Part shown: piece after piece, positions 1 through 9,401 of the stretch
How positions within the stretch are numbered: the stretch's first letter is position 1
Layout of the letters: each line of letters opens with the position of its first letter
From: Chitinophaga pinensis
GTDB taxonomy: Bacteria; Bacteroidota; Bacteroidia; NS11-12g; UBA9320
Length of the DNA: 34,591 nucleotides
NCBI GenBank assembly: GCA_945897885.1
Contig: CAMDGU010000030.1
Coordinates: forward strand, 1-34,591
Direction of reading: 5' to 3'
Notes under the pieces: generated by a model
What the model was told of the DNA's origin: nothing
Seen by the model: the letters and a program-made list of their open reading frames with translations, nothing else
Databases searched by the model: none
Position numbers and translations under genes: made by a program

Positions 1-6
1 AAAAGA

Positions 7-32
7 AAAAGACCCGACGAATCGGGTCTTTT
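7..32. terminator. Bidirectional intrinsic terminator after the S46 peptidase gene
   Basis: Bases 8-17 and 22-31 are a perfect 10-bp inverted repeat (AAAGACCCGA / TCGGGTCTTT) with a 4-nt loop, extendable by one A-T pair. On the minus strand the stem is followed by a T-rich tract (complement of bases 1-10), as expected for the peptidase gene that ends at 56. A short T run also follows on the plus strand, so it could stop transcription from both sides. Confidence 0.8.
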
Positions 33-55
33 AACAAAATATTTAAAGGATTATT

Positions 56-2233
56 TTATTTCACAATCTTCATTTCATTTAGCAAATACCCTGCTCCAGC
101 AAATTTATCAATGATAAATAACGTGTAGCGTATATCCAATGAAATAGTACGTTGCAACGCTGGTTCAAAAGCAAAATCGCTGCTTATGGCTTCCCAGTTA
201 CCGTCAAAAGCGGTTCCTATTAACTCACCTTTGCCATTAATTACAGGGCTTCCGCTATTACCACCGGTAATATCGTTGGTGGTTAAAAAACAGGTATGTA
301 AATTTCCCTGAGCATCAGCATACTGTCCAAAGTCTTTCTTTTTCATTAAATCAATCAACTTGGCAGGGGCATCAAATTCAATATCGCCCGGTTGGTATTT
401 TTCTACAACACCGCGGTCGGTGGTATATTCTTTATATAAAACCGCATCGCGGGCTTCATAATTTTGAACTGTTCCGTAGGTTAAACGCATGGTTCCGTTA
501 GCATCAGGGCTAAAAGTTTTTCCGGTTTGCATTTCCATCATAGCACTTTGAAACAAACGGCTGGCACGGCTTAATTTGCTGTTTACATCATCATAAACCG
601 GTTTCATTTCTTCGGTCATTTTTTTGATGTAGGAGCTTGAAATAATATAAATCGGGTCTTTTTTCAACGCTTTTAAATTTGGATTACCCAAATATTTCTC
701 CAACTTAGCCTGATTGGCAAACATTGATTTTTTGAATAATGACTCCGCCAATTTGGTATAATTCTTTTTCGATTTATCTACCATGGCTATTATTTCCTTT
801 GGCAATTGGGCGTGGTCAATATCCTCATAAAGGTATTGCAACACTTTAGCCAATACTTTTACTTCAATAGGATTATAAAATTCTTTAAAAGTTTCAGGAA
901 CCGATTTAAGACTTCCTGCTGTAAAATCAGCAATCTTCTTTTTGGTTTCCTCATCTTGCACTGCAGTAGATAATAATTTTTCAAGGGTGGTAAAGCCCGC
1001 AGCAATTGCCAATGGTTGAGAATTTAATAACCCATCCGAATAGTAACTTTGGTACAATCCATATTGGTTTAGTTTTGAAAAAGCATCTTTATACAAGGTA
1101 AAAACTTCCCCATAGGTAATATCTTTTTGATTTGTTTTAATCCATGCTGCCATTTCATCTTCCGCTGCTTTGCGGCGTTCGTAAAGCTTTAAATTTTTTA
1201 AACCATCTACTTCTCCTTTAAATTTTTTCCAGTAATTGCTCAATCCGGCATATTTATCCGAATACATCAATTTAATTTTAGGATCGGCATGCATAGATTC
1301 TTCATATATATCTAAAACGGCACGACGAACCTTAACACGGGCCGGACGTTCTTTATTTGAATAATAATTGATACCATCGCTATAAGTATAACGCGAGGTA
1401 CGACCAGGGTAACCTAAAATCATGGCGTAATCTCCAGGCTGAGTTCCCTGTAATGAAATTGGGAAAAAATGCTTTGGAGTGTATGGTTTGTTCTCAGCAT
1501 TAAAGTCGGCAGGTTTGTTATCCTTATCAGAATAAATGCGGAACATACTGAAATCACAGGTATGACGAGGCCACATCCAGTTATCAGTTTCACCACCAAA
1601 TTTTCCAACATTTTCAGGAGGAGCTCCAACTAAACGGATGTCACGAAATACTTCATAATACATGGCTAAAAATTTATTTCCATTATAAAAAGGAACTATT
1701 TCCACCAAATATTTGCGTTCGTCCTTCACCATCAAATCTTCCTTTGCTTTTCCTAACGCAGCGGTAACAGCTTTGGTTCGGGCAGCTTCTTCATCGTTTA
1801 CATTAATGCCGTTTAACACCATATCAGTCACATCTTCTACACGAATAAGTATTCCAATATTAAAATTAGCTTTACGTTCGCTGGCACGGTCTTTGGCAAA
1901 AAAACCATTTTTAAGAATATTGTCCTCAGGTGTACTTAACTCTTGAATGGCGCCATATCCACAGTGGTGATTGCTTAAAAATAAACCTTCGTTTGAAATA
2001 ATTTCACCGGTGCAAAACATACGGTTACTTCCGCGTTGCATCAAACGCAAAACACCATCTTTAACACACGATTGGTTAATACTGTAAATGTCTTCAGCAG
2101 TAAGTTTTAACCCTTTGGCTTGCATGTCACTTTCCAATTGTTTGAGGAGAGTTAATGGCCACATACCTTCATCGGCCTTGGTAGTTAATACCGATACGAA
2201 GAGGCATAAAATAAGAATGTAGATTTTTTTCAT
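56..2233 (-). CDS. S46 family serine dipeptidyl peptidase, DPP7-like
   Basis: S46 enzymes are periplasmic or outer-membrane exopeptidases that release dipeptides from peptide N-termini in Bacteroidota that feed on protein. I place the start at the Met of MKKIYILILCL, 14 codons inside the longest frame, because this gives a clean signal peptide (725 aa) ending near TTKADEG. The catalytic elements are visible: NHHCGYGAIQ (His-His at 89-90), WMWPRHTCDF with Asp227, and GGNSGSPV with Ser660. Asp227 has the same number I recall for the P. gingivalis DPP11 catalytic Asp. Eighteen residues after the Ser the sequence reads AFDGNWE. From family knowledge, Gly here marks DPP7 (hydrophobic P1) and Arg marks DPP11 (acidic P1), so DPP7-like specificity is inferred. 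The gene is downstream of lepA on the same strand and is followed by the terminator at 7-32. Confidence 0.93.
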   Translation of the reverse strand: MKKIYILILCLFVSVLTTKADEGMWPLTLLKQLESDMQAKGLKLTAEDIYSINQSCVKDGVLRLMQRGSNRMFCTGEIISNEGLFLSNHHCGYGAIQELSTPEDNILKNGFFAKDRASERKANFNIGILIRVEDVTDMVLNGINVNDEEAARTKAVTAALGKAKEDLMVKDERKYLVEIVPFYNGNKFLAMYYEVFRDIRLVGAPPENVGKFGGETDNWMWPRHTCDFSMFRIYSDKDNKPADFNAENKPYTPKHFFPISLQGTQPGDYAMILGYPGRTSRYTYSDGINYYSNKERPARVKVRRAVLDIYEESMHADPKIKLMYSDKYAGLSNYWKKFKGEVDGLKNLKLYERRKAAEDEMAAWIKTNQKDITYGEVFTLYKDAFSKLNQYGLYQSYYSDGLLNSQPLAIAAGFTTLEKLLSTAVQDEETKKKIADFTAGSLKSVPETFKEFYNPIEVKVLAKVLQYLYEDIDHAQLPKEIIAMVDKSKKNYTKLAESLFKKSMFANQAKLEKYLGNPNLKALKKDPIYIISSSYIKKMTEEMKPVYDDVNSKLSRASRLFQSAMMEMQTGKTFSPDANGTMRLTYGTVQNYEARDAVLYKEYTTDRGVVEKYQPGDIEFDAPAKLIDLMKKKDFGQYADAQGNLHTCFLTTNDITGGNSGSPVINGKGELIGTAFDGNWEAISSDFAFEPALQRTISLDIRYTLFIIDKFAGAGYLLNEMKIVK

Positions 2234-2321
2234 ACTATGATTGATTATTGTTTTTTTAAAATTTTGGCAAAACAACTAAAAGTTTTTTAAACCCTCAGTT
2301 GCTTTCGATTAATAATATTTT

Positions 2322-4112
2322 TTAACTGTCAAGTTTTAAAACGGCCATGAATGCGGATTGCGGAATTTCGACTCTACCAACCTGTTTCATTCGCTTTTTA
2401 CCTTCCTTTTGTTTTTCTAACAGTTTACGTTTTCGGCTAATATCACCACCATAACATTTGGCCGTTACATCCTTACGCATGGCTTTAATGCTTTCTCTGG
2501 CAATTACCTTGGCGCCTATAGCTGCCTGAATAGGAATTTCAAACATTTGACGTGGTATCAGTTCTCTCAATTTTTCACAAATCTTTTTACCGTATTCATA
2601 CGCTTTACTTCGGTGTAAAATGGAAGAAAGGGCATCTACCTGCTCGGCGTTAAGAAGTATATCTAACTTTATCAAATCCGATTCACGGTAACCAATTGGA
2701 TGATAATCAAACGACGCATAACCTTTTGAAATCGTTTTTAATTTATCATAAAAATCAAAAACTACCTCAGCCATTGGCATTTCAAAAATCAACTCCACAC
2801 GGTTGGTAGTTAAAAAATTTTGAGACTTTAAAACTCCGCGTTTGTTGATACATAAGCTGATTACAGGACCTATAAAATCGCTACTTGTAATTACCTGGGC
2901 ATTAATATAAGGTTCTTCTATGTAGTCAATTACGGATGGATCGGGCAAATCGGATGGGTTATTTACAACCATCTCTACACCTTTTTTTGTAAAGCAGTGA
3001 AATGAAACGTTGGGAACCGTAGTAATTACCGTCATACCAAACTCACGCTCCAATCGTTCCTGGATAATTTCCATGTGCAGCATTCCCAAAAATCCGCAAC
3101 GGAAACCAAAACCCAGAGCTGCTGATGATTCAGGTTCAAAAACCAGTGAGGCATCATTTAACTGAAGTTTGCCCATAGAATCGCGCAAGTCCTCAAAATC
3201 GTCGGTCTCAATCGGATAAATACCCGCAAAAACCATCGGTTTTACATCCTCAAATCCTTGAATACCTTCGGTACATGGGTTGGCCACGGTGGTAAGAGTA
3301 TCCCCAACTTTTACCTCTTTGGCTTCCTTTATCCCTGAAATTATATACCCTACATCCCCTGCAAATACTTCACTTCTTGGCTCCGGCTTTAAGCGAAGAA
3401 TACCAACTTCATCTGCAAAATATTCTTTACCTGTATTTATAAATTTAACCTTATCGCCCTTTTTCAATGAACCATCTAATATTCGGAAGTAAGCAATAAT
3501 TCCTCTAAAGGAATTGAAAACCGAATCAAAAATTAATGCTTTTAAAGGGGCCGCAGGATTACCCTTAGGTGCAGGAACCCTTTCAATAATAGCTTTTAAA
3601 ATTTCATCAACTCCAAGTCCTGTTTTACCACTTGCCGGAATTATTTCGTCCCGTTCACACATTATCAGGTCACATATTTGGTCTTTTACTTCCTCAGGCA
3701 TTGCTCCCGGCAAATCCATTTTATTTAGTACCGGGATTATTACCAGGTCATTATTTAATGCCAGATATAAGTTGGAGATCGTTTGAGCCTGAATTCCCTG
3801 AGAAGCATCAACAATAAGCAATGCTCCTTCACAAGCAGCAATGGAACGACTTACTTCATACGAAAAATCAACGTGGCCCGGAGTGTCAATTAAATTGAGA
3901 ACATACTTTTGACCATTCAAGGCATAGTCCATTTGTATGGCATGGCTTTTTATGGTAATTCCACGTTCACGTTCAATATCCATATCATCCAAAACTTGAG
4001 CTTGTTTTTCGCGCGAGGTAATTGTGTGGGTAGTATCCAAGAGCCTATCGGCTAGTGTACTTTTGCCATGATCAATATGGGCAATAATGCAGAAATTGCG
4101 GATGTTTTCCAT
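2322..4112 (-). CDS. lepA: Elongation factor 4 (LepA), ribosome-associated GTPase
   Basis: EF4 is a cytoplasmic translational GTPase that binds the ribosome and acts on stalled or mistranslocated complexes. The protein is full length (596 aa). It starts [19 protein letters not shown], which carries the G1 P-loop (AHIDHGKST). It continues with the G2/switch region [11 protein letters not shown]3 DTPGHVDF and G4 NKMDLPGA. The LepA-specific C-terminal domain is intact, with the hallmark [21 protein letters not shown] and the end [16 protein letters not shown]. An ATG start is preceded on the minus strand by a Bacteroidota -7 box (4128-4135). It lies 91 bp after the sugar phosphotransferase gene and 88 bp before the S46 peptidase gene; neither neighbour suggests a specialised role. 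This is a housekeeping gene and the identification is very safe. Confidence 0.98.
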   Translation of the reverse strand: MENIRNFCIIAHIDHGKSTLADRLLDTTHTITSREKQAQVLDDMDIERERGITIKSHAIQMDYALNGQKYVLNLIDTPGHVDFSYEVSRSIAACEGALLIVDASQGIQAQTISNLYLALNNDLVIIPVLNKMDLPGAMPEEVKDQICDLIMCERDEIIPASGKTGLGVDEILKAIIERVPAPKGNPAAPLKALIFDSVFNSFRGIIAYFRILDGSLKKGDKVKFINTGKEYFADEVGILRLKPEPRSEVFAGDVGYIISGIKEAKEVKVGDTLTTVANPCTEGIQGFEDVKPMVFAGIYPIETDDFEDLRDSMGKLQLNDASLVFEPESSAALGFGFRCGFLGMLHMEIIQERLEREFGMTVITTVPNVSFHCFTKKGVEMVVNNPSDLPDPSVIDYIEEPYINAQVITSSDFIGPVISLCINKRGVLKSQNFLTTNRVELIFEMPMAEVVFDFYDKLKTISKGYASFDYHPIGYRESDLIKLDILLNAEQVDALSSILHRSKAYEYGKKICEKLRELIPRQMFEIPIQAAIGAKVIARESIKAMRKDVTAKCYGGDISRKRKLLEKQKEGKKRMKQVGRVEIPQSAFMAVLKLDS

Positions 4113-4127
4113 TCAAAAAAAAGAGTG

Positions 4128-4135
4128 CAAATATA
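4128..4135 (-). promoter_or_regulatory. Bacteroidota-type -7 promoter element for lepA
   Basis: The minus strand reads TATATTTG followed by CA, an exact match to TAnnTTTG, 15 nt before the lepA ATG. No convincing TTG box was found 17-23 nt upstream, so the -33 element is missing or degenerate. The implied 5' leader is only about ten bases. Confidence 0.5.
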
Positions 4136-4203
4136 GGAATTTAGGTGATGGGATTGGGAGTAAATTTAAGAAGAAAATATTTAAATAAAAATGAAAATAA
4201 ATC

Positions 4204-5610
4204 CTACTTTCCTCGCCCCTGAACCATTATCAGCACAGTGTAGATCACAATTTTAAAGTCCAAAGCAAGGCTCATATTTTCAAGGTAAAGCAAATCAAAT
4301 TTTAGGCGTTGTACCATTTCATCTACATTCTCAGCATAGCCATATTTCACTTGCCCCCAAGAAGTAATGCCGGGGCGAATTTTATGCAATCTTACATAAT
4401 GCGGTGCTCTTTGAACAATTTGGTCAATAAAAAACTGGCGTTCAGGTCGCGGTCCTACTACTGACATATCGCCCTTTAAAACATTAAAAAATTGGGGTAA
4501 TTCATCCATGCGGGATTTACGAAGAAACCTTCCAAATTTGGTTATTCGTGGGTCGTCTTCCTTTGATAGCTGGGGACCTGCTTGTTCGGCATCGGTTCGC
4601 ATGGTTCTGAATTTTATGATATTAAACGTTCTGCCATTCATCCCTATTCGTTCTTGCAGAAAAAACATCGGACCTTTTGAAGTTACCTTTACACCAAGCC
4701 CAATTATTATATAAAATGGTAAACCTAAAATTAAGAATAGTAGAGAAAATCCAATATCAAATATGCGCTTTACAGATTTTTGCCAATAAGGCATTATCTC
4801 GGTATTTACCTCAATAAGAATAGCTCCTAAGATATTACTCATCCTTACCGAACCTGAAAGAATATCATAGATATGAGGAATAATTTTAATAGCCACATGT
4901 TTTAAGGAAAGTAAGTTTAAAATTTTATTAATTTTATCATTTTCTACAGTTTCTATGGCAATAATAACTTCTTCAATTTTATATTTTTCTATCAATTCAG
5001 GCAGTAAACTATAATTGCCAAGTCCCGGTAATTCGGGATTCATTAATTCGGTGTTTTCTCCGTTTACAGTTACAAAACCTTTAAAATAATACCCTTCCTT
5101 TTCCTTTGCATTTGTGAGTTCATTGTATAATTGGGCTGCTTTTTCATTGCTTCCGATTAACACCGTATTTAAACCAAGCTTGCCTGAAATAATTTTACGG
5201 TGAATAGAGGTAGAAATGATAAACCTAAGAATAGCTGTGGATGAAAAATGAACCAAAAATAATAATCCTACCGTTTGGTAATAGGACTTATACCCTGCTA
5301 TATAATCATCTAAAATAAGGCCGAAAAAAATAAAAATAACACCAATTACTGAAAGCAAAAACAATTCAGACAATTCTTTAAGTCGCGATTTTTTCAGAAT
5401 ATTATTATATAAACCGTAAATGGCATATAAGCAAACCCATGCTGTGGGTATTAAAATAACTCCTTCATAAAATTTATAATCAGAATACACAGCATCTATT
5501 GGCTGGGCCTCTATATTTACCTTTCTAAAAACAAATATTACCAACCATGCAAAAGCCGCTGTAACTAAATCAGAAATCAGGTAAAGGATTTTATACTGTT
5601 TACGGTTCAA
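4204..5610 (-). CDS. Polyprenyl-phosphate sugar phosphotransferase (WcaJ/WbaP type)
   Basis: This inner-membrane enzyme family moves a sugar-1-phosphate from a nucleotide sugar to undecaprenyl phosphate, the first step of many capsule, O-antigen and exopolysaccharide pathways. The 468-aa protein has about four N-terminal membrane segments (roughly 8-28, 50-68, 82-104, 113-132). A Rossmann-like middle domain follows (VLIGSNEKAAQLYNEL). The catalytic sugar-transferase domain follows a further hydrophobic hairpin near 287-307 and carries KRIFDIGFS, FNIIKFRTMRTDAE, DELPQFFNVLKGDMS and VGPRPE. The start codon is TTG inside a TTGA overlap with the stop of the upstream lipoprotein gene. An in-frame TAA lies just upstream and no early ATG exists, so TTG is the only reasonable start and translational coupling is likely. 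The exact sugar cannot be read from the sequence. Confidence 0.93.
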   Translation of the reverse strand: MNRKQYKILYLISDLVTAAFAWLVIFVFRKVNIEAQPIDAVYSDYKFYEGVILIPTAWVCLYAIYGLYNNILKKSRLKELSELFLLSVIGVIFIFFGLILDDYIAGYKSYYQTVGLLFLVHFSSTAILRFIISTSIHRKIISGKLGLNTVLIGSNEKAAQLYNELTNAKEKEGYYFKGFVTVNGENTELMNPELPGLGNYSLLPELIEKYKIEEVIIAIETVENDKINKILNLLSLKHVAIKIIPHIYDILSGSVRMSNILGAILIEVNTEIMPYWQKSVKRIFDIGFSLLFLILGLPFYIIIGLGVKVTSKGPMFFLQERIGMNGRTFNIIKFRTMRTDAEQAGPQLSKEDDPRITKFGRFLRKSRMDELPQFFNVLKGDMSVVGPRPERQFFIDQIVQRAPHYVRLHKIRPGITSWGQVKYGYAENVDEMVQRLKFDLLYLENMSLALDFKIVIYTVLIMVQGRGK

Positions 5611-6497
5611 AAATGTAAAAGCTTAATATTATCGATAAATATAACAGCCGCACTATCTTGATTATTGACTGCATTAACAAATATCCTAAATTTTTTACCT
5701 GTATTAGCGCTGCTATTTACATCATCCGACAAGCGAATGTATGCCTTTTTCCATTCAAGTGGTGAGGCATAACTGGCATAAACAGGTATTCCAAAATCTA
5801 AAGAGGTACCGCTAGTTGGGTAAATGCCAAATGAAATAGGCACATCCGATTTGTAATTTACTTCTAAATAAATATCTGAAGTCGTTCGAGGCAAATCATA
5901 AATACCGATACTGCTATTTTCAAATGTTCCTCTTTTTCCTCTAAAATCAACTTTGCCACTGTATTTATTACCTGGCTTGGTATATTCAAAAACTTCGTTT
6001 GGTTTGTTGGTTAATGACAAAGTATCTATCGTTCGCGTTACTCCTGTTTTTTCTAATGATACCGCCAAATCTTCAAAATCTTCAATCCATTGAAAATTGA
6101 CAGCTTCCTTATAGGTTAAAACAGGTTTTAAGGTATCAATTTCAGTAGGTTTTAAAAATATCTTTTTTGTAAATACCTCATAAAAAGGATAAAACTTACG
6201 GTTATTCATTTGACCATTTACTTTAACTCCAGCAAACACAGTAATTAAACAGGAATCCTTTTTTAACACGGGAACCATGCATGGCAATTCAAAAGCACCT
6301 ACCAATTCCCCGTTAACTAAAATCCACGCATCGCGTATATCATGTGCATTACTGCCTTGGGAACCATCTGGCTTTACCTGCAAATCAATTCTATTGATAT
6401 AAATGTACGCAGGAACCGGTTCTGCCTTATCAAAAGACTTACAACCCGCACTAAGAAGGAATACTATTAAAATACTAAATATTGGAGTTAACCGCAT
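5607..6497 (-). CDS. Lipoprotein of unknown function, beta-rich
   Basis: I do not recognise a named family. The 296-aa product starts MRLTPIFSILIVFLLSAGCKS, a lipoprotein signal with the lipobox LSAGC, so the mature protein is predicted to be lipid-anchored at Cys19. The rest has short alternating hydrophobic strands and no membrane segments. The C-terminal part (SPLEWKKAYIRLSD ... FRIFVNAVNNQDSAAVIFIDNI) resembles the end of jelly-roll or carbohydrate-binding-like folds; that is inference only. The gene overlaps the upstream oxidoreductase-like gene by 10 nt and the downstream phosphotransferase gene by 4 nt. The three are therefore almost certainly one transcript, which hints at a job in surface-glycan synthesis or export. 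Confidence 0.85.
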   Translation of the reverse strand: MRLTPIFSILIVFLLSAGCKSFDKAEPVPAYIYINRIDLQVKPDGSQGSNAHDIRDAWILVNGELVGAFELPCMVPVLKKDSCLITVFAGVKVNGQMNNRKFYPFYEVFTKKIFLKPTEIDTLKPVLTYKEAVNFQWIEDFEDLAVSLEKTGVTRTIDTLSLTNKPNEVFEYTKPGNKYSGKVDFRGKRGTFENSSIGIYDLPRTTSDIYLEVNYKSDVPISFGIYPTSGTSLDFGIPVYASYASPLEWKKAYIRLSDDVNSSANTGKKFRIFVNAVNNQDSAAVIFIDNIKLLHF

Positions 6498-7471
6498 TTT
6501 GCCACAAAATTTCGTTCCAGCTGATCATATATTTTTTCAGCTACAAATTTAATGGCTAAGTGGTCATTTAATGAAGCCGGGGACTTACTTTTTAATTTCA
6601 CCGCATTAAAAAACGCATCCAACTCGGCAAAAGCCACGTTTTTTATGTCAAATTTTTCAAAGGTTTCTACACTTCCGCTCAAAGCATCACTCTCATCCGT
6701 ATTCTCCCAAAAAGATTCATCATTGGAGTTAAATACCTTAATGGTATTGGCTATATGATCAAGGGTATAATAGCTGTTATTTTGGTAAAAACGGGTTTTG
6801 TGAATATCCTTAATGGCTATTTTACTGCCGGAAATATTGGCTATACAAGCGTTTTTAAATTCTATCCTTATATTGATAATATCGGGATCATTAAAAATAA
6901 CACCTACCCCTGTGGCATGGATGTTCTTTATTGCAGAATCTACTTTATTAATTATAATATCTATATCCTCAAGCAACACATCCGATATTATGGAGAGTTG
7001 TGTAGAACGGCGTTTGTATTGGCAAAAGTGATTGCTTTCAATAAGACGTGGAGTGATTTTCTTTTCATTTACCGACATAAAAAAATCAGAAAACCTATGA
7101 TGCAATCCCATTTGAATGATCACTTCGGCCTCATTGGCCAAATCTTGCAGGGTTCTTAACTCCTCAGGAGTTAACGGGAACAATTGATTGATAAAAATAT
7201 GCTTGCAATGCCTAACAATATGACGCAATTCTAAATAATTGGCATGTAGCAAATCATTTATAATTACGGCATCATTATGTAAAAGCAATTCATTGAGAGA
7301 GGAAAATTTATGAAGACCTTCCATATCACTTTCAAAACCGCCAGTGAGCAACCAACCCGAGTTATTTTTGTTTAAAAAATTACCGTCAGGTTGAACCAGT
7401 TTTTCTAGTGGTAAAAAATTTCTCTTTCCAACTAAACCAACTTTTATAATATTGTGGGATGTTTGTAACAA
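6488..7471 (-). CDS. Gfo/Idh/MocA-like protein, probably non-catalytic
   Basis: The 327-aa protein follows the layout of Gfo/Idh/MocA NAD(P)-dependent sugar oxidoreductases: an N-terminal Rossmann-like half, QMGLHHRFSDFF, then SDVLLEDIDIIINKVDS and a beta-sheet domain (IRIEFKNACIANISGSKIA). However, the nucleotide-binding glycine motif (usually GxGxxG) reads GLVGKRNFL. The family's EKP motif is replaced by NQLFP (FINQLFPLTPEEL). The His of the usual DLMIHDID-type motif is Glu (DVLLEDIDI). I infer lost redox activity, perhaps a binding or scaffold role. The start is TTG (TTG TTA CAA); an in-frame TAA sits upstream and the next Met is far inside. It is first in the operon with the lipoprotein and phosphotransferase genes and diverges from pcm across 69 bp. 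Confidence 0.8.
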   Translation of the reverse strand: MLQTSHNIIKVGLVGKRNFLPLEKLVQPDGNFLNKNNSGWLLTGGFESDMEGLHKFSSLNELLLHNDAVIINDLLHANYLELRHIVRHCKHIFINQLFPLTPEELRTLQDLANEAEVIIQMGLHHRFSDFFMSVNEKKITPRLIESNHFCQYKRRSTQLSIISDVLLEDIDIIINKVDSAIKNIHATGVGVIFNDPDIINIRIEFKNACIANISGSKIAIKDIHKTRFYQNNSYYTLDHIANTIKVFNSNDESFWENTDESDALSGSVETFEKFDIKNVAFAELDAFFNAVKLKSKSPASLNDHLAIKFVAEKIYDQLERNFVAKCG

Positions 7472-7509
7472 ATTACTCCACGAAAAACGGCTATTAACTT
7501 AAGTGAAAG

Positions 7510-7517
7510 CAAAAATA
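7510..7517 (-). promoter_or_regulatory. Possible -7 promoter element for the oxidoreductase-like operon
   Basis: The minus strand reads TATTTTTG, which fits TAnnTTTG, 38 nt before the TTG start at 7471. No clear -33 TTG was seen at the usual spacing, so this is a single-element call. Confidence 0.35.
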
Positions 7518-7540
7518 TTATCATTTAACTGTACTAAAAT

Positions 7541-8203
7541 TTGAACACACGAAAAGACTCCTACAAACACCAAGGCCAAAGGGCCCAGCTTGTAAAATTA
7601 TTAAACACTAATAAAATTAATGATAAAAATGTGCTTATGGCTATGGCCAACGTACCGCGTCATTTATTTTTATCGAAGGATTTTGAAGATAGGGCTTATG
7701 ATGATGTAGCACTTCCTATTGACGAAGACCAAACAATATCTCAACCCTACACTGTTGCTTTTCAAACCCAAACATTAGAGATTAAACCCGGTGATAAAGT
7801 TTTGGAAATAGGCACGGGTTCCGGCTATCAAGCTGCGGTGCTGGCTGATATGGGTGCTGATGTATACTCTGTAGAGAGAATTGAGAAATTACACAAGCAA
7901 GCTAAAGTAATTTTGAGCCAACTTTACAAAAATGTAAAGCTTTTTTTAAGCGATGGTACCATGGGTTTGCCTGATAAAGCACCATTTGATAAAATAATCG
8001 TAACGGCCGCTGCCCCTAAAATACCGGAAACTCTGTTAGCTCAACTTAAACCCGGGGGCATGGCCATTATACCTATTGGCGACCTCAAACTCCAAAAAAT
8101 GATACTTATTAAAAAGTCTGTTGAAAATATAATTACCCAAAAAGAATTGGGTGACTTTAGATTTGTGCCATTGATTGGCAAAGATGGCTGGCAAAAAAAT
8201 TAG
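7541..8203 (+). CDS. pcm: Protein-L-isoaspartate O-methyltransferase
   Basis: Pcm is a cytoplasmic repair enzyme that methylates isoaspartyl residues in aged proteins using S-adenosylmethionine. The 220-aa protein carries the family signature VPRHLFL near the N-terminus, the substrate-loop sequence DEDQTISQPYTVAFQTQ, the SAM-binding motif VLEIGTGSGYQAAVLA and the later DKIIVTAAAPKIP and LKPGGMAIIPIG. Length is normal for the family. The start is TTG: an in-frame TAA lies two codons upstream, and the first internal Met (LMAMANVPR) would remove conserved sequence. The start diverges from the oxidoreductase-like gene, and the 3' end overlaps the amidase gene by 20-29 nt, so these two are probably co-transcribed. 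Confidence 0.95.
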   Translation: MNTRKDSYKHQGQRAQLVKLLNTNKINDKNVLMAMANVPRHLFLSKDFEDRAYDDVALPIDEDQTISQPYTVAFQTQTLEIKPGDKVLEIGTGSGYQAAVLADMGADVYSVERIEKLHKQAKVILSQLYKNVKLFLSDGTMGLPDKAPFDKIIVTAAAPKIPETLLAQLKPGGMAIIPIGDLKLQKMILIKKSVENIITQKELGDFRFVPLIGKDGWQKN

Positions 8204-9326
8204 CTTAATACTTATTCTATTTCTAACCGCACCGTCGGCTTTTAGTCAATCGTTTCGGTATTTGCAATACATTCCTTCGGCTACAATAAAAATTGATGAT
8301 GCCCTAAAAAAATACCAGCTAAAACCGGAGGATAAAGATTCTTTAATTTTATTTAACAATCTAACGGGTTCATCCGTTTTAACAAAAGGCACCAAATACA
8401 AAATGCCTATACGAATTTATCCTTTTAGTGGCGATAACATTCGTTCGTCTATCGGTATCGATAATTATAATACAGCCAAAAGCATTGAAAAATATAATAC
8501 CACGCTTGAAGAAACGGGTATAAAGAAAACTGACCCCAAAAAGGGAAATGAAATTTGGGTTTCTATTAGTTTTTTAAAAGAAAAGAAAAAAGAATTTGAG
8601 CCTTATACTACCAAATATACCATACTTGGAAAAAAATATGAAAAGGTGGAGGTGACTGATAATAAACTGAGAGGAGAATTATTTTACCTAATCAGCGGAC
8701 ACGGAGGTCCAGATCCAGGTGCCAATTGCAACAAGGAGGGAAATTTATTGTGTGAGGACGAATATGCCTATGATATTGTTTTGCGTTTGGCCCGAAATTT
8801 AATTTCACATGGGGCTCAAGTATACGTTATTGTAGTAGACGAAAATGACGGTATTCGTGAATCAATGTATCTAAAACATGATCACGATGAGGTAACGTAT
8901 GATGAGAAACCTATTCCACTTAACCAGGTAAAACGCCTGAAACAACGAACCGACCTTATTAATAAACTCTATAAAAAACACGAAGGAAAATACAAACAAA
9001 AGTTAATTGAGCTGCATATTGACAGCCGAAGCGAAGACAAAAAAATAGACTTATTCTTTTATCATTTTCCCGGCAGTGAAGCCGGGAAAAAAATAGCAGA
9101 CAAAATGTTGGAAACTGTAAAGGAGAAATACAATACCCATCAAAAAGAACGTGGATATACAGGTGTTGTAAAAGAACGTGACCTCTATTCTTTAAGAGAG
9201 ACCTTGCCACTTTGCATCTACATTGAAGTTGGGAATATTACCAACGAATTTGACCAGCGCCGTATTTTAATTCCTAATAACCGTCAGGCTTTAGCCAATT
9301 GGCTAGCCGAGGGATTAATGAAATAA
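8175..9326 (+). CDS. Exported N-acetylmuramoyl-L-alanine amidase (Amidase_3 type)
   Basis: Amidase_3 enzymes are zinc hydrolases that cut the amide bond between MurNAc and L-Ala of peptidoglycan. An N-terminal signal peptide (MAGKKISLILILFLTAPSAFSQ) sends this one out of the cytoplasm. A non-catalytic region of about 140 residues follows, then the catalytic domain. Zinc ligands are visible as His176 in SGHGGPDPGAN, a Glu in CEDEYAYD (194 or 196) and His281 in ELHIDSR. The catalytic Glu351 is in IEVGNITNEFD. All are present, so the enzyme should be active. The start is either the ATG at 8175 or the second at 8184; both lie inside the end of pcm and both give a usable signal peptide. A role in cell separation or wall remodelling is likely. 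Confidence 0.88.
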   Translation: MAKMAGKKISLILILFLTAPSAFSQSFRYLQYIPSATIKIDDALKKYQLKPEDKDSLILFNNLTGSSVLTKGTKYKMPIRIYPFSGDNIRSSIGIDNYNTAKSIEKYNTTLEETGIKKTDPKKGNEIWVSISFLKEKKKEFEPYTTKYTILGKKYEKVEVTDNKLRGELFYLISGHGGPDPGANCNKEGNLLCEDEYAYDIVLRLARNLISHGAQVYVIVVDENDGIRESMYLKHDHDEVTYDEKPIPLNQVKRLKQRTDLINKLYKKHEGKYKQKLIELHIDSRSEDKKIDLFFYHFPGSEAGKKIADKMLETVKEKYNTHQKERGYTGVVKERDLYSLRETLPLCIYIEVGNITNEFDQRRILIPNNRQALANWLAEGLMK

Positions 9327-9401
9327 GATAAATTTGATTCCAATTTATTCTTTAAATGGTACGACATTTGCCAAAACTAGTTTAATTAAAAACAAAATAC
9401 T

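Noticed and set aside
6755-7159. 134-codon open frame on the plus strand opposite the oxidoreductase-like gene
   Set aside because: It lies wholly inside a gene with clear family layout on the other strand; its composition is Ile/Tyr/Asn-rich with no motif. Treated as a shadow frame, like those opposite lepA, pgmB and GH65.
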